Shown here: piece by piece, positions 1 to 7,922 of the stretch
Layout of the letters: each line of letters begins with the position of its first letter
Position numbering within the stretch: position 1 is the first letter of the stretch
DNA from: Streptococcus mitis
Lineage (GTDB): Bacteria; Bacillota; Bacilli; Lactobacillales; Streptococcaceae
Length of the DNA stretch: 64,000 nucleotides
Direction of reading: 5' to 3'
NCBI RefSeq assembly: GCF_005144795.1
Contig: NZ_SWFJ01000006.1
Location: 62,001-126,000 of the forward strand
Translations under genes and position numbers: made by a program
The notes under the pieces: model-generated
What the model was told of the DNA's origin: nothing
Databases searched by the model: none
The model's input: only the letters and a program-made list of their open reading frames with translations

Positions 1-1487
1 AAATAGAGAAAAAAACTCCTGCTACAGAAGAGAAGAAGTCTGAAGTAAAAAAAGAAGAAACAAAAGTTGAAAAAATCAAAGAAGGTTGGCAAGAAGAAAA
101 TAATAACTGGCGCTTTTACGAACACAATAAACCTGTTACCAACTGGAAAAAAATCCAAGGAAAGTGGTACTACTTCAACAAAGATGGAAATCGACTAAGC
201 AATACAACCTTTGATGGTTATGTATTCAATAAAGATGGAGTAATGGCTGAGAACGGTTGGAACTTCATCCATGGAAAGTGGTACTTCGCTAATTCTTCTG
301 GAAAAATTTCTCAAAATAAATGGGAAAAAATTGCTGATTCTTGGTATTACTTCGACAAAGATGGGATCATGCTTAGTAATACAACTATTAACAGCTACTT
401 GCTGACAAATAATGGAGCAATGGCCACAAACGGCTGGGCAAAAATCGACCAAAATTGGTACTATGCAACATCCTCTGGAAAAATTTCTCAGAATAAATGG
501 GAAAAAATTAATGGTATTTGGTACTATTTTGACAAAACAGGTATTATGTTCAGTAACCAATGGCAAGGTAATTATTATCTAAAATCAAGTGGTGCCATGG
601 CTGAAAAAGAATGGGTTTTTGATAAGACCTACAATAGCTGGTTCTACCTAAAAGAGAATGGAACATTTGCAAACCGAGAATGGATTGGAACTTACTATCT
701 CAAATCTGGTGGTTATATGGCTAAAAGTGAGTGGATTTTTGATAAGTACTATAATTCTTGGTATTATCTAAAAGAAAACGGACAATATGTCACTAATATT
801 TATAAAATATCTGGAAAAGATCATATCTTTAAAAATGATGGTAGATGGGTTAGTGAAGTTCCTGAGGGGTTTGTAAAAGGCCAATACAGTAAAACCATCT
901 TTTTAGATCCTGGACATGGGGGAAGAGACTCAGGTGCATACTATTACAATGTCGCTGAAAAAGACCTCAACATGCAGGTTTATCGTAAATTACGCAAAAA
1001 GTTAGAAGAACTGGGCTACAAAGTTCTCACTTCACGTGATAGCGATATTGATGTAGACTTCATAACAGAACGTTCTCGTATGGTTAACAAGACTAACTCT
1101 GACATCTTTATCAGTATTCACTTCAATGCGACTGGCAGTGCATACTCAAAATCTAGTGGAATTCAAACCTATTCCTACAGTGATGAACCTGATTATCCAA
1201 GCAAAATCAACCCATACTGGCATAACCATCCTGACCGTATGAGCGAAAGCAAGCGCCTCGCAGCAGCTATCCATTCTTCATTGTTAGCTGAAACTGGTGC
1301 TAAAGATGCTGGTTTATTGGAAAGAAGCTTTGCCGTTCTTCGAGAAACTGCTAAACCAGCCGTCCTCCTAGAGCTAGGTTATATAGATAATTTCGCTGAA
1401 AATCAACAGATTCGAGATAGCCACTATCAAGATAAGCTTGTAGCAGGTATCGTGAAAGGAATTCAAAAATATTACGCTGGTAAGTAA
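1..1487 (+). CDS. Choline-binding N-acetylmuramoyl-L-alanine amidase, 5' truncated by window edge
   Basis: The frame is open from base 3, so the start codon lies upstream of the window; the first ATG in view (243) is internal. The visible part begins with a Lys/Glu-rich linker, then about ten choline-binding (CW_1) repeats of the GW...WYYF type up to about base 850, then an Amidase_3 catalytic domain. Likely zinc ligands are visible in DPGHGG, the Glu of VAEKDLN, the His of SIHFNA and the Glu near LLELGYID. Amidase_3 enzymes cut the MurNAc-L-Ala bond of peptidoglycan; the repeats would hold the enzyme on phosphocholine teichoic acid outside the cell. Two repeat blocks, around 243-400 and 420-578, are near-identical in DNA, suggesting recent duplication. 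The catalytic family differs from LytA (Amidase_2), LytB and LytC, so I give no symbol. Family call is firm. Confidence 0.93.
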   Translation, partial: IEKKTPATEEKKSEVKKEETKVEKIKEGWQEENNNWRFYEHNKPVTNWKKIQGKWYYFNKDGNRLSNTTFDGYVFNKDGVMAENGWNFIHGKWYFANSSGKISQNKWEKIADSWYYFDKDGIMLSNTTINSYLLTNNGAMATNGWAKIDQNWYYATSSGKISQNKWEKINGIWYYFDKTGIMFSNQWQGNYYLKSSGAMAEKEWVFDKTYNSWFYLKENGTFANREWIGTYYLKSGGYMAKSEWIFDKYYNSWYYLKENGQYVTNIYKISGKDHIFKNDGRWVSEVPEGFVKGQYSKTIFLDPGHGGRDSGAYYYNVAEKDLNMQVYRKLRKKLEELGYKVLTSRDSDIDVDFITERSRMVNKTNSDIFISIHFNATGSAYSKSSGIQTYSYSDEPDYPSKINPYWHNHPDRMSESKRLAAAIHSSLLAETGAKDAGLLERSFAVLRETAKPAVLLELGYIDNFAENQQIRDSHYQDKLVAGIVKGIQKYYAGK

Positions 1488-1519
1488 AAAAGGGTCTCGA
1501 GAAATCTCGAGGCCTTTTC
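1487..1519. terminator. Terminator between convergent genes
   Basis: A hairpin with arms AAAAGG/CCTTTT outside and CTCGA/TCGAG inside lies directly after the amidase stop codon and against the stop of the opposing small membrane protein. T-rich sequence follows on the + strand and the + strand A-run serves the other direction, so it can work both ways. Confidence 0.85.
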
Positions 1520-1836
1520 TATTTGTCTTCTTTTTTATCTTTATCAGGAAAGAGATATCCAATACCAATGCAAGCTAGTACGCCCGCTCCAATTACCAAG
1601 CCACTTGAAATTGGTAAAAGGTCCAAAATTGCATTGGCGATGATAAAGGCAATAATCAAACACATCAGACTAGCCTTGTAATCTTTTTTTAAAAAATTCT
1701 CTAGAGTGAAAAAGAGAAACAAACCAATAGGAAACAATGACCAAAGATTAATGTCTAAATTTGGCCATCCAACAGAACCAAAATACAAAATCAAAGCTGA
1801 AACTAGCAAGAATCCAATACCTAATAATTTTTTCAT
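1519..1836 (-). CDS. Small membrane protein of unknown function, 105 aa
   Basis: The protein is almost entirely hydrophobic, with about four predicted membrane segments (roughly residues 5-23, 30-47, 57-72 and 78-95) and a charged Lys/Asp/Glu tail. Topology resembles the membrane part of LiaF-like proteins, but no diagnostic motif is visible and I do not assign a function. It converges on the amidase gene and shares a terminator with it. Upstream, a TTGTTC and TATAAT pair 17 nt apart (about 1910-1940) could be its promoter. The ATG is preceded by GGGAG. The coding potential is good, the function unknown. Confidence 0.72.
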   Translation of the reverse strand: MKKLLGIGFLLVSALILYFGSVGWPNLDINLWSLFPIGLFLFFTLENFLKKDYKASLMCLIIAFIIANAILDLLPISSGLVIGAGVLACIGIGYLFPDKDKKEDK

Positions 1837-1990
1837 TTTTATCTCCCATTACTTTTTTATGAACTTGACTTGTCTGATGTCGACGCTCGCATCTCTTACA
1901 AAAATTATTATATCAGAGGTCAGTTTCAAGAACAAGCTCTGTTGCCTATCTGGTCTCTATCTCAGTCTAAGTGGTTCAATAGTTAAGATA

Positions 1991-2018
1991 AAAGAAAAGA
2001 AGCCCTAATGAGCTTCTT
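1991..2018 (-). terminator. Terminator downstream of the DUF6287-like gene
   Basis: Read on the minus strand, AGAAGC and GCTTCT arms with an 8-nt loop are followed by a T-rich run. It lies about 70 bases beyond the stop of the gene ending at 2086. Confidence 0.75.
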
Positions 2019-2085
2019 CATTCTAGCTATTTAACAGTATTTCCGAACTAAAACAATCGAAAGTTAGATTCTAAACTAGTTTTTT

Positions 2086-2982
2086 CTAGTTCGTATTTTT
2101 CTTTTCCTTAGATTCTAGAGAAGTTTTGATTGCTTCGCGTTCAGCCTGTAGTTGAGCTAAATTCTTCTCCTCTTCCTCAAGTTTACTAGTATCTGGTTTT
2201 ACACGATAGTAAACATCTTCTGGTCTCGACAACATCGCTTCATACTGCTGTCCTGCAAACAGTCTCTCCTCGTCATGATTGCTTTTATCTGTTAGTTTTC
2301 CATCATCACCAGGTTTCATAACAACTCCACTTGGAACAGCAACTACTACAAATCCTCCAGCAACAGAATCTTTTACCCATGCACTGAGAGAAGCTGTCTC
2401 AGGGTTACGACTATCTTGACCTTTTGATATCTTTAATTCAACTACAGATTCGTACTTTTGATCATTTGTAAACCAAGTGGCATCTACTTCTCCAGAATTC
2501 TTAATAATGTATTCATTGCCAGATTGACTACGCCATGTACCTTTCAAACTTGATAAATCATTATTTCTTAGTGCTTCAATATCCAGTTTCGGAACTGCAG
2601 TTTCTTCTTTTAGCTTGCTAACAAGTGCTTCTGCTTCAGTAATCTTGGTATCTAAATCAGTCAGTTGATCCTTGAGTTTCTGGATTTTCTCTTGCTTATC
2701 CTTATCAGTCTCATCTGTTTTTCCTTGGTTTGTAGATGTCTGACTTGTTGACTCTTTAGTTGAAGTTACAGACGATGCTAGACTTGACTCTTTATTTGCC
2801 TTATTAGATGAGAATAAGAAGATACTTGCTAGGATTGCAACAACCAAAAGACTAATGGCAATGCCAATATAGACTTTTATTTTAAATACCTTGCTCCTAA
2901 TTGTAGCTGGAGAAGATCCTTTCACTCCCTTCGAGACAGTTGATTTAGGATCATTTCCCTCTTCAAAATTTTTCTTAGTCAT
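2086..2982 (-). CDS. Membrane-anchored extracellular DUF6287-like protein, 298 aa
   Basis: An upstream in-frame ATG exists at 3003, but the ATG at 2982 has GGGAGG at ideal spacing and opens MTKKNFEEG, so I choose it. The protein has a short Lys-rich cytoplasmic part, one membrane segment at about residues 38-60, a Ser/Thr/Lys/Glu-rich stalk with coiled-coil character, and a block beginning LKGTWRSQSGNEY. That block matches my memory of the short DUF6287 motif found in streptococcal surface proteins. A second Glu/Lys coiled coil closes the protein. It is probably a type II membrane protein with its bulk outside the cell. Function is unknown; the gene stands alone between terminators. Confidence 0.78.
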   Translation of the reverse strand: MTKKNFEEGNDPKSTVSKGVKGSSPATIRSKVFKIKVYIGIAISLLVVAILASIFLFSSNKANKESSLASSVTSTKESTSQTSTNQGKTDETDKDKQEKIQKLKDQLTDLDTKITEAEALVSKLKEETAVPKLDIEALRNNDLSSLKGTWRSQSGNEYIIKNSGEVDATWFTNDQKYESVVELKISKGQDSRNPETASLSAWVKDSVAGGFVVVAVPSGVVMKPGDDGKLTDKSNHDEERLFAGQQYEAMLSRPEDVYYRVKPDTSKLEEEEKNLAQLQAEREAIKTSLESKEKKNTN

Positions 2983-3003
2983 AGTATTCCTCCCATTTTT
3001 CAC

Positions 3004-3385
3004 TATATTTTAAACAAATTCACAAAATTTGTCAGTATCCATGAATGGATGCACTTTCAAAAGAAAACCAATCAGCTAATCCTAAAATATTGGCATCAAT
3101 AGAATCATCCATTAAACTCTATATTTAGTTTATTAAAACAAATTATACCATAATTTTTAATAATTTTATATATTTTTATAGTCTAACTATGATAATGAAA
3201 AGGAGCTATCCTTTCATATTATTCACTTATATTATGTTTATAAAAAATCTAATAGGCGTATTTACTTATCATATTTCATATAGACTGTACTTCATCAAAT
3301 AAGTCTTGAGTTTTTACTATAATTGTAAAAAGCACAATTTTGAATATATAGTTCGATACCGTATTTTGTGAAATCAGTAGAATCC
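3004..3385. other. AT-rich intergenic stretch with no gene seen
   Basis: About 380 bases of very AT-rich DNA separate two minus-strand genes. I see no ORF with a ribosome binding site, no repeat element and no clear RNA structure. It must contain the promoter of the DUF6287-like gene, but no consensus pair stands out. Confidence 0.6.
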
Positions 3386-3421
3386 AAAAAATCTTCCTAT
3401 TTTTAATAAGAAGATTTTTTT
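3386..3421 (-). terminator. Terminator of the pgrA-like operon
   Basis: An 11-bp perfect inverted repeat, AAAAAATCTTC and GAAGATTTTTT with a 13-nt loop, lies just beyond the stop of the 213-residue membrane protein. On the minus strand the second arm ends in a T-run. Confidence 0.88.
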
Positions 3422-3427
3422 GTTTAA

Positions 3428-4069
3428 TTACAGTCCATGCTTATAATTAAATGCATGAGCTTCAATTTCTTCAATAGTATCTGGAAAACGTTGTACTAAT
3501 TTAGCATTTAATAATTTTTTCAAACTTGCTTGTGGAGTTAATTCTCCCATTTCTAATGCATGTCTTATGTACTCCCTAACTTTCCAGTATTGTTTAGCGT
3601 CTTCTATTAATACTTTTTTAAATTTTTTAGGTCGTGCAAATATCAATCTAACTACAAAAACAATCGCTGAAAAACTTAATACTGAACCAATATCTGATAA
3701 ACCAATTGGAACACTTAATAACAAAATAATAAAAGCTGTAAATAATGGATGACTTTTAATAAAGTTTACTAATTTTTCCATATTAAATTCTTTCGTTAAG
3801 TGTTGAATATCCTTTTGTAGTACTGAAATATTTATTACACTTGCTTTTTCAGGGAAAGGGTAGTTTTTTTCTTTTAAATGACCATCAACTTCTAAATGGC
3901 ACAAATCTTCACGTACAATAGGGTCAAAAAATCTAGCTTGATAAGTTTTAAACTTTGTTGCTGCTCTCTCTTCAGCCGCTGACAATGTTTTCTGGATACC
4001 AATTTTTGTTGCTGCATGTCCAAGTGTTAAACCAGAACTAACTTTTAATGAATCTGTAAATAATCCCAT
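3428..4069 (-). CDS. Unknown membrane protein coupled to the PgrA-like surface protein, 213 aa
   Basis: I do not recognise this family. The start lies three bases beyond the stop of the large surface protein, and its AAGGA ribosome binding site is inside that gene's end, so the two are co-transcribed and probably translationally coupled. The N-terminal half is soluble-looking and charged. Two adjacent membrane segments occupy about residues 104-145 (FTAFIILLLSVPIGL and SFSAIVFVVRLIF), followed by a basic, helical C-terminus. No signal peptide or catalytic motif is visible. Its fixed position suggests a partner role, for example in export, anchoring or immunity, but that is inference. Confidence 0.8.
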   Translation of the reverse strand: MGLFTDSLKVSSGLTLGHAATKIGIQKTLSAAEERAATKFKTYQARFFDPIVREDLCHLEVDGHLKEKNYPFPEKASVINISVLQKDIQHLTKEFNMEKLVNFIKSHPLFTAFIILLLSVPIGLSDIGSVLSFSAIVFVVRLIFARPKKFKKVLIEDAKQYWKVREYIRHALEMGELTPQASLKKLLNAKLVQRFPDTIEEIEAHAFNYKHGL

Positions 4070-4072
4070 CTT

Positions 4073-7000
4073 TTATTTTCCTTGTCTTTTCTTTAATAAT
4101 ATTCCAAATCCTGACAGAATTGCTAGAACAAGCAAAGTTGTATTACTTTCTTTTGTTCCTGTATTTGGTAAAGTTTTTGCTTTTTCTACTCGTGAGTAAC
4201 TCATTTTTTCGTTTTCTACTGCTTTAACAGCTGGAGCTGAGTATATTTCACGTTTTTCCTTCACAACAACATTTCCTTGTGCATCCAAAGTTACTTCTTT
4301 ACCAGTTGCAAGAGCTTTTTGCAATTCGTCAATATTGACTTCAGGAAGTGCTTCAGCTGTTGGAGCTACTTTAGGGACAGCGATGACTGTTCCGTCTGGC
4401 AATTTGGCAACAACGTTTTCTTGAGCTTTTTCTGCAAGGTCAACGAGTGCTTCATATTCTGTTTGCAAGTCTACCAACTTAGCGTGTTCTGTACGGTATG
4501 CAGACAACAAGTTTTCAAGAGTAGACTGTGCAGTCTTGAGTTCAGCTTTTGCTGTTTCAAGTTTAGCTTCAGCTTTTGCTTTCATATCTTGAGCAGTTGC
4601 TAGTTTAGCAGGTGCGTCCAAATATGCTTGCAATTGTTCAGCCAATTTCTTAGCTTCTTTGACAAGAGCATCTTTTTCTTCAAGAAGTTTAGCACTTTGT
4701 TTGTTCAAAGTGTTTACTTTATCTTCTTGAGCTTTTAGTTTAGCTGAAGCATCTGCAAGAGATTGTGACGCAGTTGTTTGAACACCTTTAGCTTCTTTGA
4801 GTGCGTCTTGAGCTTTAAGAAGAGTAGCTTTCTTGTCAGCTAGACTTGCTGAGAAGTTGTTAACCGCTTCAGTAGCTTTAGCTTCACGAGTTTTAGCGTT
4901 TTCAAGTGCAATGTTTGCCAAACGTAGATTGTTTTCAGCAACTTGGGCTTGCAATGGCGTAGCCATTGCATCTGCTAAAACTTTTTCAGCTTCAGTTTTC
5001 AAGCTAAGTGCGCTTGCGTAATCAGTTGAAGCTTTTGTCAAAGCTTTCTTAGCATTTTCTGATGCAGTAGTTGCTTGTTCAAAGTTTGATTGGGACTTGA
5101 TTACTTTAGCTTGAAGTTGGTTAACATTATTTTTTGTCCCAGCTTGAGACAATTTTTCAAAAAATGGTGCGTATAGCTGTTTTGTCTCAGCAATTTGTTT
5201 TTGCATTGAGCTCAACTTGTTTTTGACTAAATCATTAACCTCAATGGCCATCGCTTTCTTATAATCTTCTAAAGTTCCAGAGTCATCTGTTGAACTTGAA
5301 TAATATTTAAAAGTACCATCATCATTTTTCTTAAGCCAGTACGTACTCCAACCATTGAAAGGTGCGATGTTCCTTAATTTAAAAGTTTCACTAACAGTGA
5401 ATCCCCCAGATGAACCTGTGAAATTGATGCTTGGAACTTTATGTTCTTTTTCATAATCATCCAACTCCTTCGCTTTACCATCGAGTTGAGCCTGTTTTGT
5501 GGGATCAATTACATTTGTTCTACGATACTCATTTTGAATAGAAGCATAATAATTGTTATATTCTTGGAGTAGATAAATATACTGCGGATGGTTAACAGCG
5601 TAATTAACAAGTTCATCAACCTTACTGTTATACTCGGCTATCGAATTTTCTATTTTTGATAGCTTAGTTTCCCCATATTGACTATAAATAATTGTATCAT
5701 TAACTTTTGCATTAGGAAACGAGTGTGTGAAATATGCACCTCCAGCATTTGTCGAATCAGACCTATTTTGGTATAACCCCATATGAACGTTATCTCCAGA
5801 TAGAAGGTTAAAATAATGTCCCCAATTAGAATGAGCATCCTTGAAAGCAAAACCTAACATGTGATACACAAATAAAGTGTTCAATTCCGTAAATGTCATT
5901 CTACTTTTCTTAAATCCAGCTGTAGGATAAATATTTTCTGTAAATGCGCCTGTAGCTTTTTGAACATTTGAAAACCCATTATGACCTAGTTCAGAACCAT
6001 ATTTATTTACATTTTCAGGTTTGTTAGCAAAATCATTCCAAGCATCAATAGCTTTCATTCCCAAATCAATACTATTTTCTGTAACTTTATTTATTGGCTC
6101 TAGCCCACTGATTTTTCGAAAAGCATTTAGTTGTGATGCGAATGCGATGTTTAGTGCTTTATAATCCTCTCGCGACAAGATTAATTTACCATTTTTTAAA
6201 TTATATGTCTTGTTAAACGCTTCATCTCCAATTAGAGCTTTGACAAATTGTTGTGAAGCATCGTCAATATAAAGATTCAACATACTACTAAGTAGATTTT
6301 CTTCAGCGTATTGTTGAGCTTCAATATTTTTATCTTCTTTTATCAATTTTCTGAACTCGTTCATTTTAGCTGTAAGATCAAAAGTTTTATCTTTAAAGTA
6401 AATAGAACCTGTTTTATCTATAATTTCAGCATTGATAGCTTCATAGATATTTGTTGGTTTGCCAACATTCTTTAATGCAGCTTGAGCGGATTGCAATTCA
6501 GCTTGAGCTGTTTGCAATTTGCTTTCAACTGAGTCAGCATGTTGGTTAGCGCTTGCTAGTTTTTCTTTAGCGAGTTTAACAGCAGCGTTTTTAGTATTAA
6601 CATCGGTTTGAGCTGATTTGATAGCTTGGGCGCGGTTAGAGTCTGCTTTAGATGCGTTTTCTTTTGCAGTTTTAGCGTCAGCGACTGATTTAGTTGCGTC
6701 TTTGACATCTGCTTGGGCTTGTTTCAAGTCTTTTTGAGCAGACGCAAGTCCAGTTCCGTCAAGAGCAGATTGTGCGCTTGCTACGGCTTTTTCAGCTGTT
6801 TGGACATCTTTAGTAGCTTGGTCAAGATTTGCTTGAGCAGTTGCCACGTCTGATTGTTCTTCGGCAAGAGCTTTAGTTTCAGCTTTGATTTGTTCATTTG
6901 TTGCTTCAGTTGCTTTTTGGTTAGCAGTCTGAGCTTCAAGGTTCTTAGCTTGAGCGTCTTTTACTTGAGCAACTTTTTCAGATGTTGCTTGAGAAGCAGT

Positions 7001-7345
7001 TGCTTCAGCATCTTTGACAGCTTGAGTTGCGTCTTTTACTTCTTTTTCAGTTGAAGCAACAGTAGCTTCTTTTGCTTTAACATCAGCTTTAGCTGTGTCA
7101 ATCTTAGTTTCAGCTTCTTTCACAACAGCTTTTTGAGCGTCAAGCGCAGGTTTCACTGTAGAAGGCGCAGGAACTTCACTCTTTTCAAGTGGTTTCACTT
7201 GTGGTTTCGTAACAAGAGCAGGTTCATTGACAGCAGTGTTAGAAGGTACTGGAGTCGCTTGAGCTTCTTGAGCAAATGCAGTTCCACCAACAGACGCAAG
7301 CGCAATAGCTGTTGAAGTTGTTAAAGTTTTCAGTTTCTTCATCAT
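4073..7345 (-). CDS. LPXTG surface protein with SEC10/PgrA surface-exclusion-type core, 1090 aa
   Basis: A signal peptide covers about residues 1-30. An Ala/Lys/Glu/Gln-rich coiled coil (about 60-290) leads to a globular core (about 295-690) resembling the SEC10/PgrA surface-exclusion family, including the CAP-like signature HNGFSNV...FTENI. A second long coiled coil (about 720-1010) follows. The C-terminus has the sortase motif LPNTG at 1059-1063, a hydrophobic segment and KKRQGK. Sortase A should attach it to peptidoglycan. Relatives on enterococcal conjugative plasmids reduce uptake of identical plasmids; in streptococcal chromosomes the family is often annotated without known function. 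No conjugation genes are nearby, so adhesion or cell-contact control is as likely. It is transcribed divergently from an XRE regulator. Confidence 0.9.
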   Translation of the reverse strand: MMKKLKTLTTSTAIALASVGGTAFAQEAQATPVPSNTAVNEPALVTKPQVKPLEKSEVPAPSTVKPALDAQKAVVKEAETKIDTAKADVKAKEATVASTEKEVKDATQAVKDAEATASQATSEKVAQVKDAQAKNLEAQTANQKATEATNEQIKAETKALAEEQSDVATAQANLDQATKDVQTAEKAVASAQSALDGTGLASAQKDLKQAQADVKDATKSVADAKTAKENASKADSNRAQAIKSAQTDVNTKNAAVKLAKEKLASANQHADSVESKLQTAQAELQSAQAALKNVGKPTNIYEAINAEIIDKTGSIYFKDKTFDLTAKMNEFRKLIKEDKNIEAQQYAEENLLSSMLNLYIDDASQQFVKALIGDEAFNKTYNLKNGKLILSREDYKALNIAFASQLNAFRKISGLEPINKVTENSIDLGMKAIDAWNDFANKPENVNKYGSELGHNGFSNVQKATGAFTENIYPTAGFKKSRMTFTELNTLFVYHMLGFAFKDAHSNWGHYFNLLSGDNVHMGLYQNRSDSTNAGGAYFTHSFPNAKVNDTIIYSQYGETKLSKIENSIAEYNSKVDELVNYAVNHPQYIYLLQEYNNYYASIQNEYRRTNVIDPTKQAQLDGKAKELDDYEKEHKVPSINFTGSSGGFTVSETFKLRNIAPFNGWSTYWLKKNDDGTFKYYSSSTDDSGTLEDYKKAMAIEVNDLVKNKLSSMQKQIAETKQLYAPFFEKLSQAGTKNNVNQLQAKVIKSQSNFEQATTASENAKKALTKASTDYASALSLKTEAEKVLADAMATPLQAQVAENNLRLANIALENAKTREAKATEAVNNFSASLADKKATLLKAQDALKEAKGVQTTASQSLADASAKLKAQEDKVNTLNKQSAKLLEEKDALVKEAKKLAEQLQAYLDAPAKLATAQDMKAKAEAKLETAKAELKTAQSTLENLLSAYRTEHAKLVDLQTEYEALVDLAEKAQENVVAKLPDGTVIAVPKVAPTAEALPEVNIDELQKALATGKEVTLDAQGNVVVKEKREIYSAPAVKAVENEKMSYSRVEKAKTLPNTGTKESNTTLLVLAILSGFGILLKKRQGK

Positions 7346-7398
7346 TTTCTCCTTTAATGACTGATAAAGTGAGCTTATTTTTATAGTTTTACTACACT

Positions 7399-7427
7399 AT
7401 TTTATCATTATAAGGTGTAATAATCAA
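7399..7427 (-). promoter_or_regulatory. Promoter of the pgrA-like gene
   Basis: On the minus strand TTGATT is followed after 17 bases by TAAAAT, about 55 bases upstream of the ATG at 7345. The -35 touches the inverted repeat at 7427-7449, consistent with repression or activation by the neighbouring XRE protein. Confidence 0.6.
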
Positions 7428-7449
7428 CACTTTTATATTATACAAGTGT
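7427..7449. promoter_or_regulatory. Candidate operator of the XRE regulator
   Basis: A perfect inverted repeat ACACTT-N11-AAGTGT lies in the divergent intergenic region. Further GTGTAA or reverse TACAC half-sites occur at about 7392 and 7414. The arrangement fits autoregulation by the Cro/C1-type protein encoded at 7511. The factor assignment is inferred from position only. Confidence 0.5.
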
Positions 7450-7510
7450 AATTTATACTACTTATTATTTATAATTTTTATCTTTAAAATAATAAATAAA
7501 GGTAAAAACT

Positions 7511-7849
7511 ATGAATCAAAACAACTTACAAACTTTTATCGCAAAAAGAATTAGATATTTACGACTATCAAAAGGAATTAGCCAAGAAAAACTTTCAGAA
7601 CTGGCTGGCTTAGGTTCGAAACATATCCATAACATAGAAAATGAAAAATATAATTTTCAAATACAAACGTTAAACAAAATTATCACGGCTCTTGAAGTAG
7701 ATGAAAAAACATTTTTTAATTTCGAGTTTCCAGAAAAAAGCAAAGAAATTGAAAATATCATCAATCAACTTGAACAACTACCAGAACCACAAAAAACAGA
7801 TATAATTGATGCAATAGCAATCCTATTAAATAATATAAACAGCCGCTAA
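7511..7849 (+). CDS. XRE (Cro/C1-type) transcriptional regulator, 112 aa
   Basis: Residues about 10-65 form a classical helix-turn-helix of the XRE family (RIRYLRLSKGISQEKLSELAGLGSKHIHNIE). The C-terminal part (about 75-112) is a short helical region with KEIENIINQLEQLPEPQKTDII, possibly for dimerisation. An AAAGG ribosome binding site precedes the ATG. The gene is divergent from the PgrA-like gene with an inverted repeat between, so it probably controls that gene and itself. Its stop codon is inside the palindromic terminator. A degenerate copy of this 3' end lies beyond prtA at about 14680-14860. Confidence 0.88.
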   Translation: MNQNNLQTFIAKRIRYLRLSKGISQEKLSELAGLGSKHIHNIENEKYNFQIQTLNKIITALEVDEKTFFNFEFPEKSKEIENIINQLEQLPEPQKTDIIDAIAILLNNINSR

Positions 7850-7915
7850 AAATTTTTAGCGGCTGTTTTTACATATCTAGTTTCTCAACTCTTCAGTCAT
7901 TTTCTCATCTACAGC
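7748..7915 (+). repeat. Copy A of an imperfect direct repeat flanking prtA
   Basis: This stretch covers the last 30 or so codons of the XRE gene, its terminator and about 45 bases beyond. It aligns along its length, with many substitutions, to 14678-14862 in the same orientation. Matching islands include CTACCAGAA, ACATATCTA and TCAGTCAT. Confidence 0.65.
7837..7870. terminator. Bidirectional terminator between the XRE gene and prtA
   Basis: A 32-bp perfect palindrome (7837-7868, arms rich in AGCCGCT) contains the regulator's stop codon. T-runs on both strands allow it to end the regulator transcript and the opposing prtA transcript, whose stop is at 7923. Confidence 0.92.
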
Positions 7916-7922
7916 TTTTGTC

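Noticed and set aside
1706..2008. 100-residue + strand ORF opposite the small membrane protein
   Set aside because: It is antisense to the better supported membrane protein, runs into the terminator and lacks a ribosome binding site.
4277..7054. Several + strand ORFs opposite the PgrA-like gene
   Set aside because: They mirror the Ala/Lys/Glu-rich coiled-coil codons of the real gene and give Ser/Phe/Cys-rich nonsense proteins.
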